DNA of 64,000 bases from contig NZ_CP102602.1 in assembly GCF_024707485.1 (NCBI RefSeq), forward strand, positions 1,054,001 to 1,118,000, written 5' to 3'. Under the pieces are notes generated by a model, which searched no databases, had not been told where the DNA came from, and was given only the letters and a program-made list of their open reading frames with translations. Shown piece by piece: positions 1-9,217 of the stretch (positions within the stretch are counted from its first letter, which is position 1; every line of letters starts with the position of its first letter). Source of the DNA: Thermococcus thermotolerans (GTDB taxonomy: Archaea > Methanobacteriota_B > Thermococci > Thermococcales > Thermococcaceae). The position numbers were made by a program, and so were the translations under genes.

Positions 1-499
1 GGAAAGTTTTCCAGCGAAGAGAAAGCGTGGAATAAGCCATTCCAACAACCGCCAGAACCGCCGCTAGAACCAAAGGACCCACGAGTTCATACCTGAGGGA
101 ATTCTCAAGAAGTGGAACACCCACGACGGCGTATAGAGCAGAGGGTATCAAAAGTGCCACTAGGAGGGCGCTTTGGGGGAATAGCCTGAAAGGGTCGACT
201 CCCAGCCGGTACACTATAAGAACCAAAACAGCCAGGAGGAAAAAAACGGGAAAATTCTGGAAAGAGAGTAGCAGAAATAGAACAGCCAGCATTGAGGGCG
301 GGAGTCTCAGGTTGAGGACATAGCCCAAAGAGAAAACCGCAAAGAACGCGAGAGCATAGACCGTTCCCAGAAGGAGCACTGAAGGCTCCAGTCCTCGTGA
401 ATATATTGTGCTGCGTAAGCCCTCGTCAAAATAGTTGGCGTACAGTGAAAGGGCTAGGTAAGAAAAGAAGCCGAGGCTAAAGATTTTTAACCCCCTCAC
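1..499 (-). CDS. Multi-spanning membrane protein, N-terminal part only
   Basis: About 166 codons lie in the window and the frame leaves the left edge without a stop. The GTG at 499 is chosen because GGTGGT (503-508) sits just upstream. The translation begins VRGLKIFSLGFFSYLA and consists of long hydrophobic stretches separated by short polar loops, so it is an integral membrane protein with several helices. It is transcribed away from an STT3-like glycosyltransferase gene, so a role in surface glycan or envelope assembly is possible but only inferred. No catalytic motif is visible in the part present and no family could be assigned. Confidence 0.6.
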   Translation of the reverse strand, partial: MRGLKIFSLGFFSYLALSLYANYFDEGLRSTIYSRGLEPSVLLLGTVYALAFFAVFSLGYVLNLRLPPSMLAVLFLLLSFQNFPVFFLLAVLVLIVYRLGVDPFRLFPQSALLVALLIPSALYAVVGVPLLENSLRYELVGPLVLAAVLAVVGMAYSTLSLRWKTF

Positions 500-557
500 T
501 TTACCACCAATTAATGTTAAAAAAAAAGGAGCTTAAAAATTTGAGGGGTGTCGTGCA

Positions 558-3017
558 ATGAAGAGAGAAAGCCTCTACCTTCCCCTGCTTCTTATCTCCG
601 CTTTCATCATAAGGCTCATTCCCCACAGAACGCTTCTCTTAGCGACATACGACGAGTATCTCCACCGAGACATAACCCTAAGGATAGTCAGCCAAGGCAT
701 AGGCTCGATCCCAAAGGATATACCTTCCCTGATCGGACTGAGAGCCTACAGCTATCCGCCGCTGTTCCATATAATCGGCGCGGCGTTTTACAAGATATTC
801 CCGTCCGATCACTTCTTCTTCGTCCTCCCGGCGGTCTACGGCACCCTCGCAGTGTTTGGCTTCTACCTGGCGTTTAAAGAGCTCACGGGGGACAAAAACC
901 GCGCCCTTCTTGCGACGGCATTTCTTGCCTTTGCCCCCAACTTCATATACAGAACGAGTCTCTACATCCCTGAAAACCTCGGTCTGTTCCTGTTCTCGGT
1001 AAGCCTGCTGTTCCTGATAAGATTCATGAAATCTAGGAAGCTCTCCAATCTGGTCCTTCTGGCTATCGTGATGACGGTCTACATGCTGACCCACAGGGGG
1101 TGGATATTCTTTGCCATGGCCGCGGTTCTGCTGTTCGCCTCCTACCTGTGGCCTTTCATAAGAAAGAACCTCCACTATTTCGTCGCCCTGGTCGTTTTAG
1201 CTCTCATAGCCTACACGCAGGTGTCTTTCATCCAGTCAACCGTTGGGGAGCTGTTCCTCAGGCTTCAGCGGAGTGAAGTGAGCTTCCTGGGATACTTCAA
1301 GTGGATAGGCGTTATCCAGCTCGTCTTTGGAGCCATAGCCAGCCCATACTATTTCAAAAGGGACAGCATACGACGTGGCTTCGTCCTCTGGGCCTGGGCG
1401 TTTATGCTGGCCGGCGGAATTTCCTTCCGCTTCCGCGACCCCTACGCGACAATACCCCTCTCCGTCATGGCCGCGGAATACCTTATTGACGCTGTCTTTC
1501 CTGCCATCGGACCGTTTATCCAGAGAGCCTTCGAAGACGTGAAAGGTCTGGGCGCCGAGTGGATAAAGAGTATTTCACGAAAGCACTGGGTAACCTCACT
1601 GGTGATCCTGCTGTTGTTGGTCACTCCTCTTGCCCAGGGAGCCTACGGGGCTTACAAGTACGTCGAGGCGCCAACTGTGAGCGATAAGGAGGCCTACGAG
1701 TGGATAGTCCAGAACACTCCTGAAAACGCCACAATACTCGTTTGGTGGGATATGGGATATCTCCTCATAGGAAACACACACAGAAAGGACGTTGTCATAT
1801 GGAAAAAAGTCTATCAGGGCTTCTTTGGAGAGGCTCCCACTGTGAGGGAGGCGGGCCAGGCGTATACTGACCACGTCGTCATGTTCAGCTCAAACCAGCG
1901 CGAGTGGGCGTATTATCTTATGAGGAAATACAACGTAAGCTACATCTTCGTTGACAGGAAAAGGTACTCCTACGGTCTCATTCGATACGGCCTTATGGAA
2001 TATGCCCCCTACGATACCCATTTCAAGGTCGAATTCTGCAACGGCGGTTCGGTCATATACCGCTTTATTCCGGAGCCAACCCTAAAGATGGAACAGCCGT
2101 TTCCTCTAAACTATACCGGAAATTACTCACCGCTCGTCAATTTCCTGGAGAAGTTCTGGACTGGCTATAATTATGCCGACTTCGACACCAGGTACAAGGC
2201 CTACTTCAACCTCAACGCATGGGTGGTTGACCTCTACTCACGTCTCTACCAAAAGACCGGAGTTGATGCCTTCAACGCCCGCACAGACTGGCTCCTCCGC
2301 TGGCTCTCGTACAAACAGATGGACAACGGAGCGTTCCCGTGGGGCGTCCCCCCCAATGATTTCACCCTGTACACCGCGTACACCCTCGAACCTCTGAAGG
2401 AGGTCAACTTCGACGGAAAGGATAGGGCTCTCAATCTGCTTGAGAGCAGGGAACGCGAGGACTACTTTATGACAACACCGAAGGACAATAAAGGTGGCCT
2501 CGTGACAAACGCTCTCATGCTCCCCGTTTACAAGGAGCTTGGAATCCTGAACTCCACAACCGAGAAGAACATCGTCACCCAGCTGCTGAGGGAGCAGAAG
2601 GGAGACGGAAGCTGGAACAACAACCTCGGAACCACCATAGCCCTCGCCTCAAGCCTCGCAAGGTACTATCAGCTTACGGGCAATGAGAGTGTCCTCAAAG
2701 CAGTCAGAAAAGCGGCCGAATGGATGACAGGAGAGCAGGAGGACAGCGGAAAGCTGAAGGCAGAAAAGTATGAGTACGCGTATTCCAGAGCCACTTACGC
2801 CCAGATGGCATACATCTATCACGTCGCCGGACTTAAGGACGCGGAGGAGAAAACCCTCAGCTTCATCGAGAATACGTTCGACCCCAACAGGGAGGTACAC
2901 CCCCTCGATGCGGTGCTCACCATGTACCGCTACTTCGGCTACGCCTACGGCAGCGATAGAGCAATCGACATGATCAACGGACTTCTAAAGGTACATCCAC
3001 TGCTCAGCTTCTCCTGA
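558..3017 (+). CDS. STT3/AglB-like oligosaccharyltransferase with C-terminal toroid-like domain
   Basis: An 819-residue GT-C fold membrane protein. The N-terminal helix is followed by an acidic motif (D32-E33-Y34-L35-H36) at the place of the first catalytic loop of STT3/AglB, and the soluble part carries WWDMGY at about 396-401, equivalent to the WWDYG signature that contacts the acceptor sequon. About ten membrane helices lie between residues 6 and 365. After residue 560 comes a part unlike standard AglB: repeats such as QMDNGAFPW and QKGDGSW (about 680-686) resemble QW-type repeats of alpha/alpha-toroid proteins (terpene cyclase/prenyltransferase-like). The enzyme probably transfers lipid-linked glycan to protein outside the cell. 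Whether it is a true oligosaccharyltransferase or a specialised paralogue is open. Confidence 0.75.
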   Translation: MKRESLYLPLLLISAFIIRLIPHRTLLLATYDEYLHRDITLRIVSQGIGSIPKDIPSLIGLRAYSYPPLFHIIGAAFYKIFPSDHFFFVLPAVYGTLAVFGFYLAFKELTGDKNRALLATAFLAFAPNFIYRTSLYIPENLGLFLFSVSLLFLIRFMKSRKLSNLVLLAIVMTVYMLTHRGWIFFAMAAVLLFASYLWPFIRKNLHYFVALVVLALIAYTQVSFIQSTVGELFLRLQRSEVSFLGYFKWIGVIQLVFGAIASPYYFKRDSIRRGFVLWAWAFMLAGGISFRFRDPYATIPLSVMAAEYLIDAVFPAIGPFIQRAFEDVKGLGAEWIKSISRKHWVTSLVILLLLVTPLAQGAYGAYKYVEAPTVSDKEAYEWIVQNTPENATILVWWDMGYLLIGNTHRKDVVIWKKVYQGFFGEAPTVREAGQAYTDHVVMFSSNQREWAYYLMRKYNVSYIFVDRKRYSYGLIRYGLMEYAPYDTHFKVEFCNGGSVIYRFIPEPTLKMEQPFPLNYTGNYSPLVNFLEKFWTGYNYADFDTRYKAYFNLNAWVVDLYSRLYQKTGVDAFNARTDWLLRWLSYKQMDNGAFPWGVPPNDFTLYTAYTLEPLKEVNFDGKDRALNLLESREREDYFMTTPKDNKGGLVTNALMLPVYKELGILNSTTEKNIVTQLLREQKGDGSWNNNLGTTIALASSLARYYQLTGNESVLKAVRKAAEWMTGEQEDSGKLKAEKYEYAYSRATYAQMAYIYHVAGLKDAEEKTLSFIENTFDPNREVHPLDAVLTMYRYFGYAYGSDRAIDMINGLLKVHPLLSFS

Positions 3018-3034
3018 TTTTTAATTTCGGAAGG

Positions 3035-3042
3035 TTTAAATA
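3035..3042 (+). promoter_or_regulatory. TATA box for the PMT-like gene
   Basis: TTTAAATA lies 34 bases before the GTG start at 3076, predicting transcription from about 3065 and a leader of roughly ten bases that contains the GGAGGG ribosome-binding site. The gene therefore has its own promoter and need not be read from the preceding STT3-like gene. Confidence 0.6.
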
Positions 3043-3075
3043 GTAACACACCCTGGAGTAAATGGAGGGTGTGAC

Positions 3076-4497
3076 GTGACGCCAGCACTCCCAAAAAGGG
3101 ATGTATACATAAGTGGGGCAATAGCCCTTTTTTCCCTGACTCTAGCCATAGCCTTCCTACCCAATAGAACCATCACCTACGATGGGGCCCTGTACATAAA
3201 TATCGCAAGGAATCTCCTCAAGGGCATAACGAACTACACCTACCAAGGGGTCTACATGATGTACCGTCCACCAGTCTATGTCTACACGCTCTCGCTTCTC
3301 TTTAGGTTCGTTCCACCCCACTCCCACCTAGAGACAGCCCGGCTCGTCTCAGCGTTCTTTTACGCCCTGACGGCTGGCCTCGTATATATCTTTGCTATGG
3401 AGCTCTGGAAAGACCGGCTGAAGGCGTTTACGGCGGCTATGTTCTACGTCTTCAATCCCCTGGCTTTTGCGATGGGCACCCGCGAGCTCGTCCACAGCGA
3501 GTTCACGTTTTTCTACACCCTCGCCATATACCTACTGTATACCGGGAGAAAGAGGGGCGAAGCCATGAAGCTGTACCTCTCGTTCATAATAGCGGGAATA
3601 GCGGTGCTGACCAGATACACAGGACTCTCGATACTGGGGGTTATAATAGCATACCTGTATCTGACCGAACACTGGGACTGGGCAAAGAAAAAGGAGTATC
3701 CCCTCGGGTTCCTCCTCTTCATCCTTGTCCTCCTGCCCTGGATGTACATGGGGCATCTCTATTATGGCGGTGCGTTTAAGCCCTTCAGCGTGGCCACCCA
3801 GTACGTAACCAACGCACCACCTGTTTCAGCATTCGACTACGTGGGAATGATAGCCAACACCCTGGGTATCCTCCTGTTCTTAGCAATAACCGGCTTTGTA
3901 TTTCTCAAAAAGAACGACGAGGGGTGGCTTCTCATAAGCTGGCTCTTTCTGGGACTGCTGGGAATAATGACCGTAACCCATAAGGAAGAGCGCTTCATAA
4001 CGTTCCTCTCTCCGGCGATTGCCCTCCTAGCCGCTCACGGCCTGTGGAGCCTGGCGGAGATTCTCCACGGACTTATAACGAGTGCCGAGCGCAGAAAGTA
4101 TGCGTCTATCCTGCTCCTGATACTGTTCCTGATTCCAATTGGAAGAGACGCCCTACACCTCAAAGGGCAGTGGGACGAACAGGGGGCTGTCTATGTTAAG
4201 GTGATGGAATACGCCTCAGCCAACTACCCTTCCGTGGAATGGCTCCTTGTCTCGCCCAAGATGTACACGATGGCGGGACTGTACTACCCGGATGCAATAA
4301 TCCAGGTCATAATGGACAGACAACAGGTTCGTAACAGAATCGCCAGCGGAAAGTACGACCTTATAATCAAAATGGAGAGCGACCCTCCATTAAACATCGA
4401 AGAAAGCGGTATGTACACCATCGCCAGGGAGTTCCCTGAAGAGGGCTTTAAGGTTTTCATTCGCTCCACCTCAATCCCCAAAAGCAAGGATAGCTAA
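3076..4497 (+). CDS. PMT/ArnT-like GT-C family glycosyltransferase
   Basis: A 473-residue protein with about ten to twelve predicted membrane helices. The first external loop holds the acidic signature of the dolichyl-phosphate-mannose-type (PMT_2/GT39, GT83) families: TYDGALYINIARN near residues 34-46, followed by a YRPPVY loop. Such enzymes move a sugar from a polyprenyl phosphate to a protein or lipid on the outer face of the membrane. The GTG start follows GGAGGG with good spacing. Its position after an STT3-like transferase suggests joint work in surface glycosylation, which is inference. The acceptor cannot be told from sequence. Confidence 0.75.
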   Translation: MTPALPKRDVYISGAIALFSLTLAIAFLPNRTITYDGALYINIARNLLKGITNYTYQGVYMMYRPPVYVYTLSLLFRFVPPHSHLETARLVSAFFYALTAGLVYIFAMELWKDRLKAFTAAMFYVFNPLAFAMGTRELVHSEFTFFYTLAIYLLYTGRKRGEAMKLYLSFIIAGIAVLTRYTGLSILGVIIAYLYLTEHWDWAKKKEYPLGFLLFILVLLPWMYMGHLYYGGAFKPFSVATQYVTNAPPVSAFDYVGMIANTLGILLFLAITGFVFLKKNDEGWLLISWLFLGLLGIMTVTHKEERFITFLSPAIALLAAHGLWSLAEILHGLITSAERRKYASILLLILFLIPIGRDALHLKGQWDEQGAVYVKVMEYASANYPSVEWLLVSPKMYTMAGLYYPDAIIQVIMDRQQVRNRIASGKYDLIIKMESDPPLNIEESGMYTIAREFPEEGFKVFIRSTSIPKSKDS

Positions 4498-4573
4498 GCC
4501 CCCGTCAACCCAAATGAACACATTCGCCTTCTTTTTCATTCATGTACGCCAGAGAACAGCCTTGGATAGTTAA

Positions 4574-4583
4574 TTTTAAATAT
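4574..4583 (+). promoter_or_regulatory. TATA box for ppsA
   Basis: TTTTAAATAT gives a predicted start of transcription near 4605 and a leader of about 26 bases with the ribosome-binding site GGAGGG at 4619-4624 before the ATG at 4631. The strong box and site fit a highly expressed gene. Confidence 0.6.
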
Positions 4584-4630
4584 GCACCCTCGATATATCA
4601 CCCGCAGTAAACGATTGTGGAGGGATTCGC

Positions 4631-6985
4631 ATGAGCGAATACAAATTTATAAAGTGGTTTGAGGAACTCGGAAAGGGCGACGTCGCTCTTGTTGGCGGAA
4701 AGGGTGCCAACCTTGGAGAAATGACCAACGCCGGCATTCCGGTTCCGCCCGGCTTCTGTGTTACCGCCGAGGCCTACAAGTACTTCGTCGAGAACGTCAA
4801 GCTTGAGGACGGTAAGACCCTCCAGGAGTGGATTATGGGCGTCATCGCCGAGACCAACGTCGATGACTCCAAGCAGCTCCAGGAGAACACTGCCAAGATC
4901 AGGCAGAAGATAATCGAGCTCCCGATGCCGGCAGAGATAGCCGGAGAGATTGAGAGGGCATACAAGGAGCTCTCCCAGAGATTCAACAAGGACGCGGTTT
5001 ACGTCGCCGTCAGAAGCTCGGCCACCGCTGAGGACCTCCCGGAGGCCAGCTTCGCCGGCCAGCAGGAGACCTACCTCGACGTCTACGGCGTTGACGACGT
5101 CATAGACAAGGTCAAGAAGTGCTGGGCCAGCCTCTGGACCGCCAGGGCCACCTTCTACAGGGCCAAGCAGGGCTTCGACCACAGCAAGGTCTACCTCTCA
5201 GCGGTCGTCCAGAAGATGGTCAACAGCAAGACCAGCGGTGTCATGTTCACCGCCAACCCGGTCACCAACAACAGGAACGAGATTATGATCAACGCCAGCT
5301 GGGGCCTTGGTGAGGCCGTCGTCAGCGGCAGTGTTTCTCCGGACGAGTACATCGTCGAGAAGGGCACCTGGAAGATAAAGGAGAAGTACATCGCCAAGAA
5401 GGAAGTCATGGTCGTCCGCAACCCGGAGACCGGCAAGGGAACCATCTACGTCAAGGTCGCCGACTACCTCGGTCCGGAGTGGGTTGAGAAGCAGGTTCTC
5501 ACCGAGGAGCAGATCATCGAGGTCGCCAAGATAGGCGCCAAGATCGAGGAGCACTACGGCTGGCCGCAGGACATAGAGTGGGCCTACGACGCCGACGACG
5601 GCAAGCTTTACATCGTCCAGAGCAGGCCGATCACCACCCTCAAGGAGACCGAGACCGCCCAGGAGGCCGCCGAGGTTGAGGAGGCCGAGGTCATTCTCAA
5701 GGGACTCGGTGCCTCACCGGGCATTGGTGCCGGAAGGGTCGTCGTCATCTTCGAGGCCGACGAGATCGACAAGGTCAAGGAGGGCGACGTTCTCGTCACC
5801 ACCATGACTAACCCGGACATGGTTCCGGCCATGAAGAGGGCTTCCGCTATCGTCACCGACGAGGGCGGAAGAACCAGCCACGCGGCAATCGTCAGCAGGG
5901 AGCTCGGCATCCCGGCAGTCGTCGGTACCAAGGAGGCTACCAAGAAGCTCAAGACCGGCGACTACGTCACCGTTGACGGTACCCGCGGTGTCGTCTACAA
6001 GGGCATAGTCAAGAGCCTCGTCGAGAAGAAGGAGGAAGAGAAGGCCGCTGGCGGACAGGTCGTCGTTGCCGGTGCCCCGCTCGTCACCGCCACCAAGGTC
6101 AAGGTCAACGTCTCCATGCCGGAGGTCGCCGAGAGGGCAGCCGCCACCGGCGCCGACGGTGTCGGTCTCCTCCGCGCCGAGCACATGATCCTCACCATAG
6201 GCAAGCACCCGGTCAAGTTCATCAAGGAGGGCAAGTTCGACGAGCTCGTCGAGAAGCTCGCCGACGGCATCAGGACCGTTGCCGCTGCCTTCTACCCGAG
6301 GCCGGTCTGGTACAGGACGCTTGATGCGCCGACCAACGAGTTCAAGGAGATGCCCGGCGGAGAGGACGAGCCGGACGAGAGGAACCCGATGCTCGGATGG
6401 CGCGGAATCAGGAGGAGCCTTGACCAGGTTGAGCTCCTCAAGGCCGAGTTCACCGCCATCAAGAAGGTCGTCGAGGAGGGCTACGACAACATTGGCGTCA
6501 TGCTCCCGCTCGTCGCCAACCCCGAGCAGATCAGGAAGGCCAAGGAGATCGCCAGGAGTGTCGGCCTTGAGCCGCACAAGGACGTCGAGTGGGGAATAAT
6601 GGTCGAGGTTCCGGCAGCGGCTCTCATCATCGAGGACCTCATCAAGGAGGGCCTTGACTTCGTCAGCTTCGGCACCAACGACCTCACCCAGTACACCCTC
6701 GCCATCGACAGGGACAACGACAGGATAGCCTACCTCTACGACGAGAAGCACCCGGCGGTGCTCAAGCTCATCGAGAACGTCATCAAGGTCGCCAAGAAGT
6801 ACGGCGTCGAGACCAGCATCTGCGGACAGGCAGGAAGCGACCCGAAGATGGCCAAGATCCTCGTCAGGCTCGGCATCGACAGCATCAGCGCCAACCCCGA
6901 CGCGGTCGAGCTCATCAGGAAGACCGTCGCCCAGGAGGAGCAGAAGCTCATCCTTGAGGCGGCTCGCAAGAGGCTCTTCGAGTGA
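4631..6985 (+). CDS. ppsA: Phosphoenolpyruvate synthase
   Basis: A 784-residue protein with the three domains of PEP synthase (pyruvate, water dikinase): an N-terminal ATP-grasp domain (GGKGANLGEM near residue 20, then VRSSATAEDLP), the mobile phosphohistidine domain with GGRTSHAAIV (catalytic His at about 417) and a C-terminal TIM barrel ending with the CGQAGSDP motif that supplies the acid/base Cys. The reaction interconverts pyruvate plus ATP and PEP plus AMP; in Thermococcales it serves gluconeogenesis and is also proposed to work glycolytically. Codon choice is strongly biased to GAG, AAG, CTC and ATC, more than in neighbouring genes, as expected for an abundant protein. It appears monocistronic. 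Confidence 0.97.
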   Translation: MSEYKFIKWFEELGKGDVALVGGKGANLGEMTNAGIPVPPGFCVTAEAYKYFVENVKLEDGKTLQEWIMGVIAETNVDDSKQLQENTAKIRQKIIELPMPAEIAGEIERAYKELSQRFNKDAVYVAVRSSATAEDLPEASFAGQQETYLDVYGVDDVIDKVKKCWASLWTARATFYRAKQGFDHSKVYLSAVVQKMVNSKTSGVMFTANPVTNNRNEIMINASWGLGEAVVSGSVSPDEYIVEKGTWKIKEKYIAKKEVMVVRNPETGKGTIYVKVADYLGPEWVEKQVLTEEQIIEVAKIGAKIEEHYGWPQDIEWAYDADDGKLYIVQSRPITTLKETETAQEAAEVEEAEVILKGLGASPGIGAGRVVVIFEADEIDKVKEGDVLVTTMTNPDMVPAMKRASAIVTDEGGRTSHAAIVSRELGIPAVVGTKEATKKLKTGDYVTVDGTRGVVYKGIVKSLVEKKEEEKAAGGQVVVAGAPLVTATKVKVNVSMPEVAERAAATGADGVGLLRAEHMILTIGKHPVKFIKEGKFDELVEKLADGIRTVAAAFYPRPVWYRTLDAPTNEFKEMPGGEDEPDERNPMLGWRGIRRSLDQVELLKAEFTAIKKVVEEGYDNIGVMLPLVANPEQIRKAKEIARSVGLEPHKDVEWGIMVEVPAAALIIEDLIKEGLDFVSFGTNDLTQYTLAIDRDNDRIAYLYDEKHPAVLKLIENVIKVAKKYGVETSICGQAGSDPKMAKILVRLGIDSISANPDAVELIRKTVAQEEQKLILEAARKRLFE

Positions 6986-6986
6986 G

Positions 6987-7013
6987 CTTTCTTCCCTTTT
7001 CTATTCGTTTTCT
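6987..7013 (+). terminator. T-rich terminator after ppsA
   Basis: Several T clusters (CTTTC, CCCTTTTC, CGTTTTC) follow the ppsA stop codon directly, without a hairpin. This is the usual form of intrinsic termination in Thermococcales, so the stretch is a plausible end for the ppsA transcript. Confidence 0.4.
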
Positions 7014-7076
7014 AAGTTGAACCGCAGTACCAAAAGCCTTATTTTGTTCCAGCACAAATAGATTAATGGTGATGCT

Positions 7077-7298
7077 ATGGCAACTGTGGAAATAAAAAGG
7101 ATTGACCCCCAAGGAAGGCTTGTTCTGCCAAAGAGCTGGCGTGAAAGGTGGGGGAATGAGGTTATTCTCATTGAGTTCGATGATCGGATTGAGATAATAC
7201 CGCGAAAGAAGCCGAGACTCTCTAAGTTCTTCGACATAATTGACGCCGAAATCAAAGGGACTGACGTTGAAAGAGAGCTCCTGAAAAGTCTCTACTGA
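7077..7298 (+). CDS. vapB: VapB-type antitoxin, AbrB/MazE fold
   Basis: A 73-residue protein whose first half has the swapped-hairpin AbrB pattern (IDPQGRLVLPKSWRERWG followed by VILIEFDDRIEIIPRK). This fold binds DNA as a dimer and in VapBC pairs represses its own operon. The C-terminal third, including KFFDIIDAEIKG, is the likely toxin-binding segment. The stop codon lies ten bases before the start of the PIN-domain gene, so the two form one operon. It would act as antitoxin and autoregulator; this follows from family and context and is not shown directly. Confidence 0.85.
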   Translation: MATVEIKRIDPQGRLVLPKSWRERWGNEVILIEFDDRIEIIPRKKPRLSKFFDIIDAEIKGTDVERELLKSLY

Positions 7299-7307
7299 GG
7301 TGTTATA

Positions 7308-7721
7308 ATGAGGTTCATAGACGCTAACGTTTTCCTGTACGCCCTGCTAAAGCCCAGACCGAACCTTCCGAAGGAAATCCTCGAAAGGAAGAGGCTGGCA
7401 ATGGAAATCCTGAAGAGAATTGAAGAGGGAGAGACGGTGGCTACAACCACTGTGCACCTAAGCGAGGTCGCTAATATAATTGAAGCCAAAGTAAATCTCT
7501 CAACGGCGATAGCTTTCATTGAGGAGTTGCTCACTGCAGACAATGTGCGGGTTCTTTCCGTTACCTCGGAGGACTACCTAAAGGCCGCCCTCGTAGCATC
7601 CGAGAGAAGCGTCAGCATAAACGATGCCCTCGCCTATCTGAAGATGAAGGAACTGGGCACTAATGAAATCTACACATTCGATAGACATTTCTTGAATCTT
7701 GACGTTCGTGTTCTCCCCTGA
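7308..7721 (+). CDS. vapC: VapC-type PIN-domain ribonuclease toxin
   Basis: A 137-residue PIN-domain protein. The four acidic residues that hold the catalytic metal are all present: D5 (FIDANV), E53 (HLSEVAN), D106 (SINDALAY) and D125 (TFDRHF). Such proteins are magnesium-dependent RNases that cut tRNA or rRNA when not bound by their VapB partner. The gene directly follows the AbrB-type antitoxin gene, with GAGGTG as ribosome-binding site. The pair looks complete and probably active. Confidence 0.88.
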   Translation: MRFIDANVFLYALLKPRPNLPKEILERKRLAMEILKRIEEGETVATTTVHLSEVANIIEAKVNLSTAIAFIEELLTADNVRVLSVTSEDYLKAALVASERSVSINDALAYLKMKELGTNEIYTFDRHFLNLDVRVLP

Positions 7722-7747
7722 ACTGGCTCTTTTATCCACCATAAGGC

Positions 7748-7756
7748 TTTTATACA
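7748..7756 (+). promoter_or_regulatory. TATA box for the first MATE gene
   Basis: TTTTATACA is centred about 26 bases before the ATG at 7778, which predicts an essentially leaderless mRNA. This supports 7778 over the downstream ATG at 7799 as the start. Confidence 0.55.
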
Positions 7757-7777
7757 CACGTTTCGACAGCCATCTCA

Positions 7778-9178
7778 ATGAGGCGTGAAGTAGAGGCAAT
7801 GCGCGACCAGATCGTGGGTGGACCTATAGTGAAGACGCTCATAGTGCTAGCCTATCCTTTAATCATAAACCAGCTCGTGCAGGTTCTCTACAACCTCACC
7901 GACACGTACTGGCTCGGTAAACTCGGAAGGGAGGAGTTGGCGGCACCGGGGACGGCGTGGCCGCTGGTGTGGTTCTTCATGGCCATAGGGATGGGCTTTG
8001 CAACGGCAGGTTTCGCCTTCGTGAGCCAGTACGTCGGGGCGAAGGCATATGAAAAAGCAAACAGGGCCGCAGGAGCGCTCTACTCCCTCATGATGCTGTT
8101 CGCTATTGGAGTTGGCGTATTTGGTGTCCTCTCGGCCCCATACCTCCTCAAGTTCATGAACGTTAGTGACACCGTCTATCCCTACGCACTCAACTACACC
8201 CGTGTCATCTTCGCCGGGATACCCTTCGCCTTCACGCTCTTCGCCTTCAACTTCCTCCTGAGGGCCATAGGCGACACCAAAACACCGGTTAAGATAAACA
8301 TAGCCACCGTGCTCCTCAATCTGGCCCTGGATCCCTTCCTGATATTCGGCTGGGGACCGTTTCCGGAGCTTGGAGTCATAGGTGCAGCAGTAGCAACGAT
8401 GTTCTCCAACAGCCTCGGCTCGCTCGTCGGTGGATACCTCCTCTTCAAGGGGAAGGTCGGGATACACCTCACGATGGAAGGCCTGAAGCCAGACTGGGAA
8501 TTCTACAAGCGCATCTTCCGCGTCGGCATACCCTCAAGTGTTGGTTCGTCAACCACAGCCCTTGGCTTCGTCATACTCACGAGGATAATCTTCACCCTTG
8601 GCGGTCAGTTCGGTGAGGCTGATGTGGCCTTCGCGACCTATTCGATAACCAATAGACTGACCAATTTCATGTTCGCCTTCTCTGACGGCATAAGCATGGC
8701 GATGGGAACGATGGTCGGTCAGACGGTCGGTGCGAAGCTCTACGAGAGGGCCAAGACCATAGCCGAGAAGACGATGGCAATAAACTTTGCCATCCTTAGC
8801 GTCGGAACGCTCCTCTTCGCCTTCTTCCGGGTGGAGATATTCGCCTTCTTTATCAACGACCCGGCGATAATAGCCGAGAGCGCTAAGGTCGTTAAGTATT
8901 TCTCCGCATCACTGCCGTTTTTCGGCATATTCTCGGCGGTAAACAACGTCTTCCAGAGTTCAGGACACACCAAGAAGAGCATGCTCCTCAGCATGCTCCG
9001 CCTCTGGGGGCTAAGGTTGCCCCTCAGCTACGGCCTCGGAATCCTCGTGAAGGACACCGCTGGAATGTGGCTCGGGATGGGTCTGAGCAACGTTCTCGGC
9101 GCGGTTGTTGCTCTCGCCTGGTTCCTGACAGGGAGCTGGATGGAAAGGATAATCGAGGAATCCGCGAGCGCATCATAA
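7778..9178 (+). CDS. MATE family multidrug/cation antiporter
   Basis: A 466-residue protein with twelve predicted membrane helices in two homologous halves. The opening (IVGGPIVKTLIVLAYPLI) and the motif NQLVQVLYNLTDTYWLG are typical of MATE exporters, which expel cationic drugs or metabolites in exchange for sodium or protons. The matching region of the second half (about residue 240 on) contains the paired SSVGSSTTALGFVIL segment. A close paralogue follows 40 bases downstream, pointing to tandem duplication. An alternative start at 7799 would remove seven residues. Substrate and coupling ion cannot be told from sequence. Confidence 0.92.
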   Translation: MRREVEAMRDQIVGGPIVKTLIVLAYPLIINQLVQVLYNLTDTYWLGKLGREELAAPGTAWPLVWFFMAIGMGFATAGFAFVSQYVGAKAYEKANRAAGALYSLMMLFAIGVGVFGVLSAPYLLKFMNVSDTVYPYALNYTRVIFAGIPFAFTLFAFNFLLRAIGDTKTPVKINIATVLLNLALDPFLIFGWGPFPELGVIGAAVATMFSNSLGSLVGGYLLFKGKVGIHLTMEGLKPDWEFYKRIFRVGIPSSVGSSTTALGFVILTRIIFTLGGQFGEADVAFATYSITNRLTNFMFAFSDGISMAMGTMVGQTVGAKLYERAKTIAEKTMAINFAILSVGTLLFAFFRVEIFAFFINDPAIIAESAKVVKYFSASLPFFGIFSAVNNVFQSSGHTKKSMLLSMLRLWGLRLPLSYGLGILVKDTAGMWLGMGLSNVLGAVVALAWFLTGSWMERIIEESASAS

Positions 9179-9181
9179 ACC

Positions 9182-9190
9182 TTTTATATC
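9182..9190 (+). promoter_or_regulatory. TATA box for the second MATE gene
   Basis: TTTTATATC gives a predicted start of transcription near 9212, leaving only about six bases before the ATG at 9218. Each MATE paralogue thus seems to have its own promoter and a nearly leaderless transcript. Confidence 0.5.
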
Positions 9191-9217
9191 ACCGTTTCGA
9201 TTGCGGTCTGATTGCAC

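Noticed and set aside
5714-6751. Long minus-strand frame (345 codons) opposite ppsA
   Set aside because: It mirrors the strongly biased ppsA codons, is rich in Leu, Val and Asp without any fold pattern, and has no ribosome-binding site or promoter.
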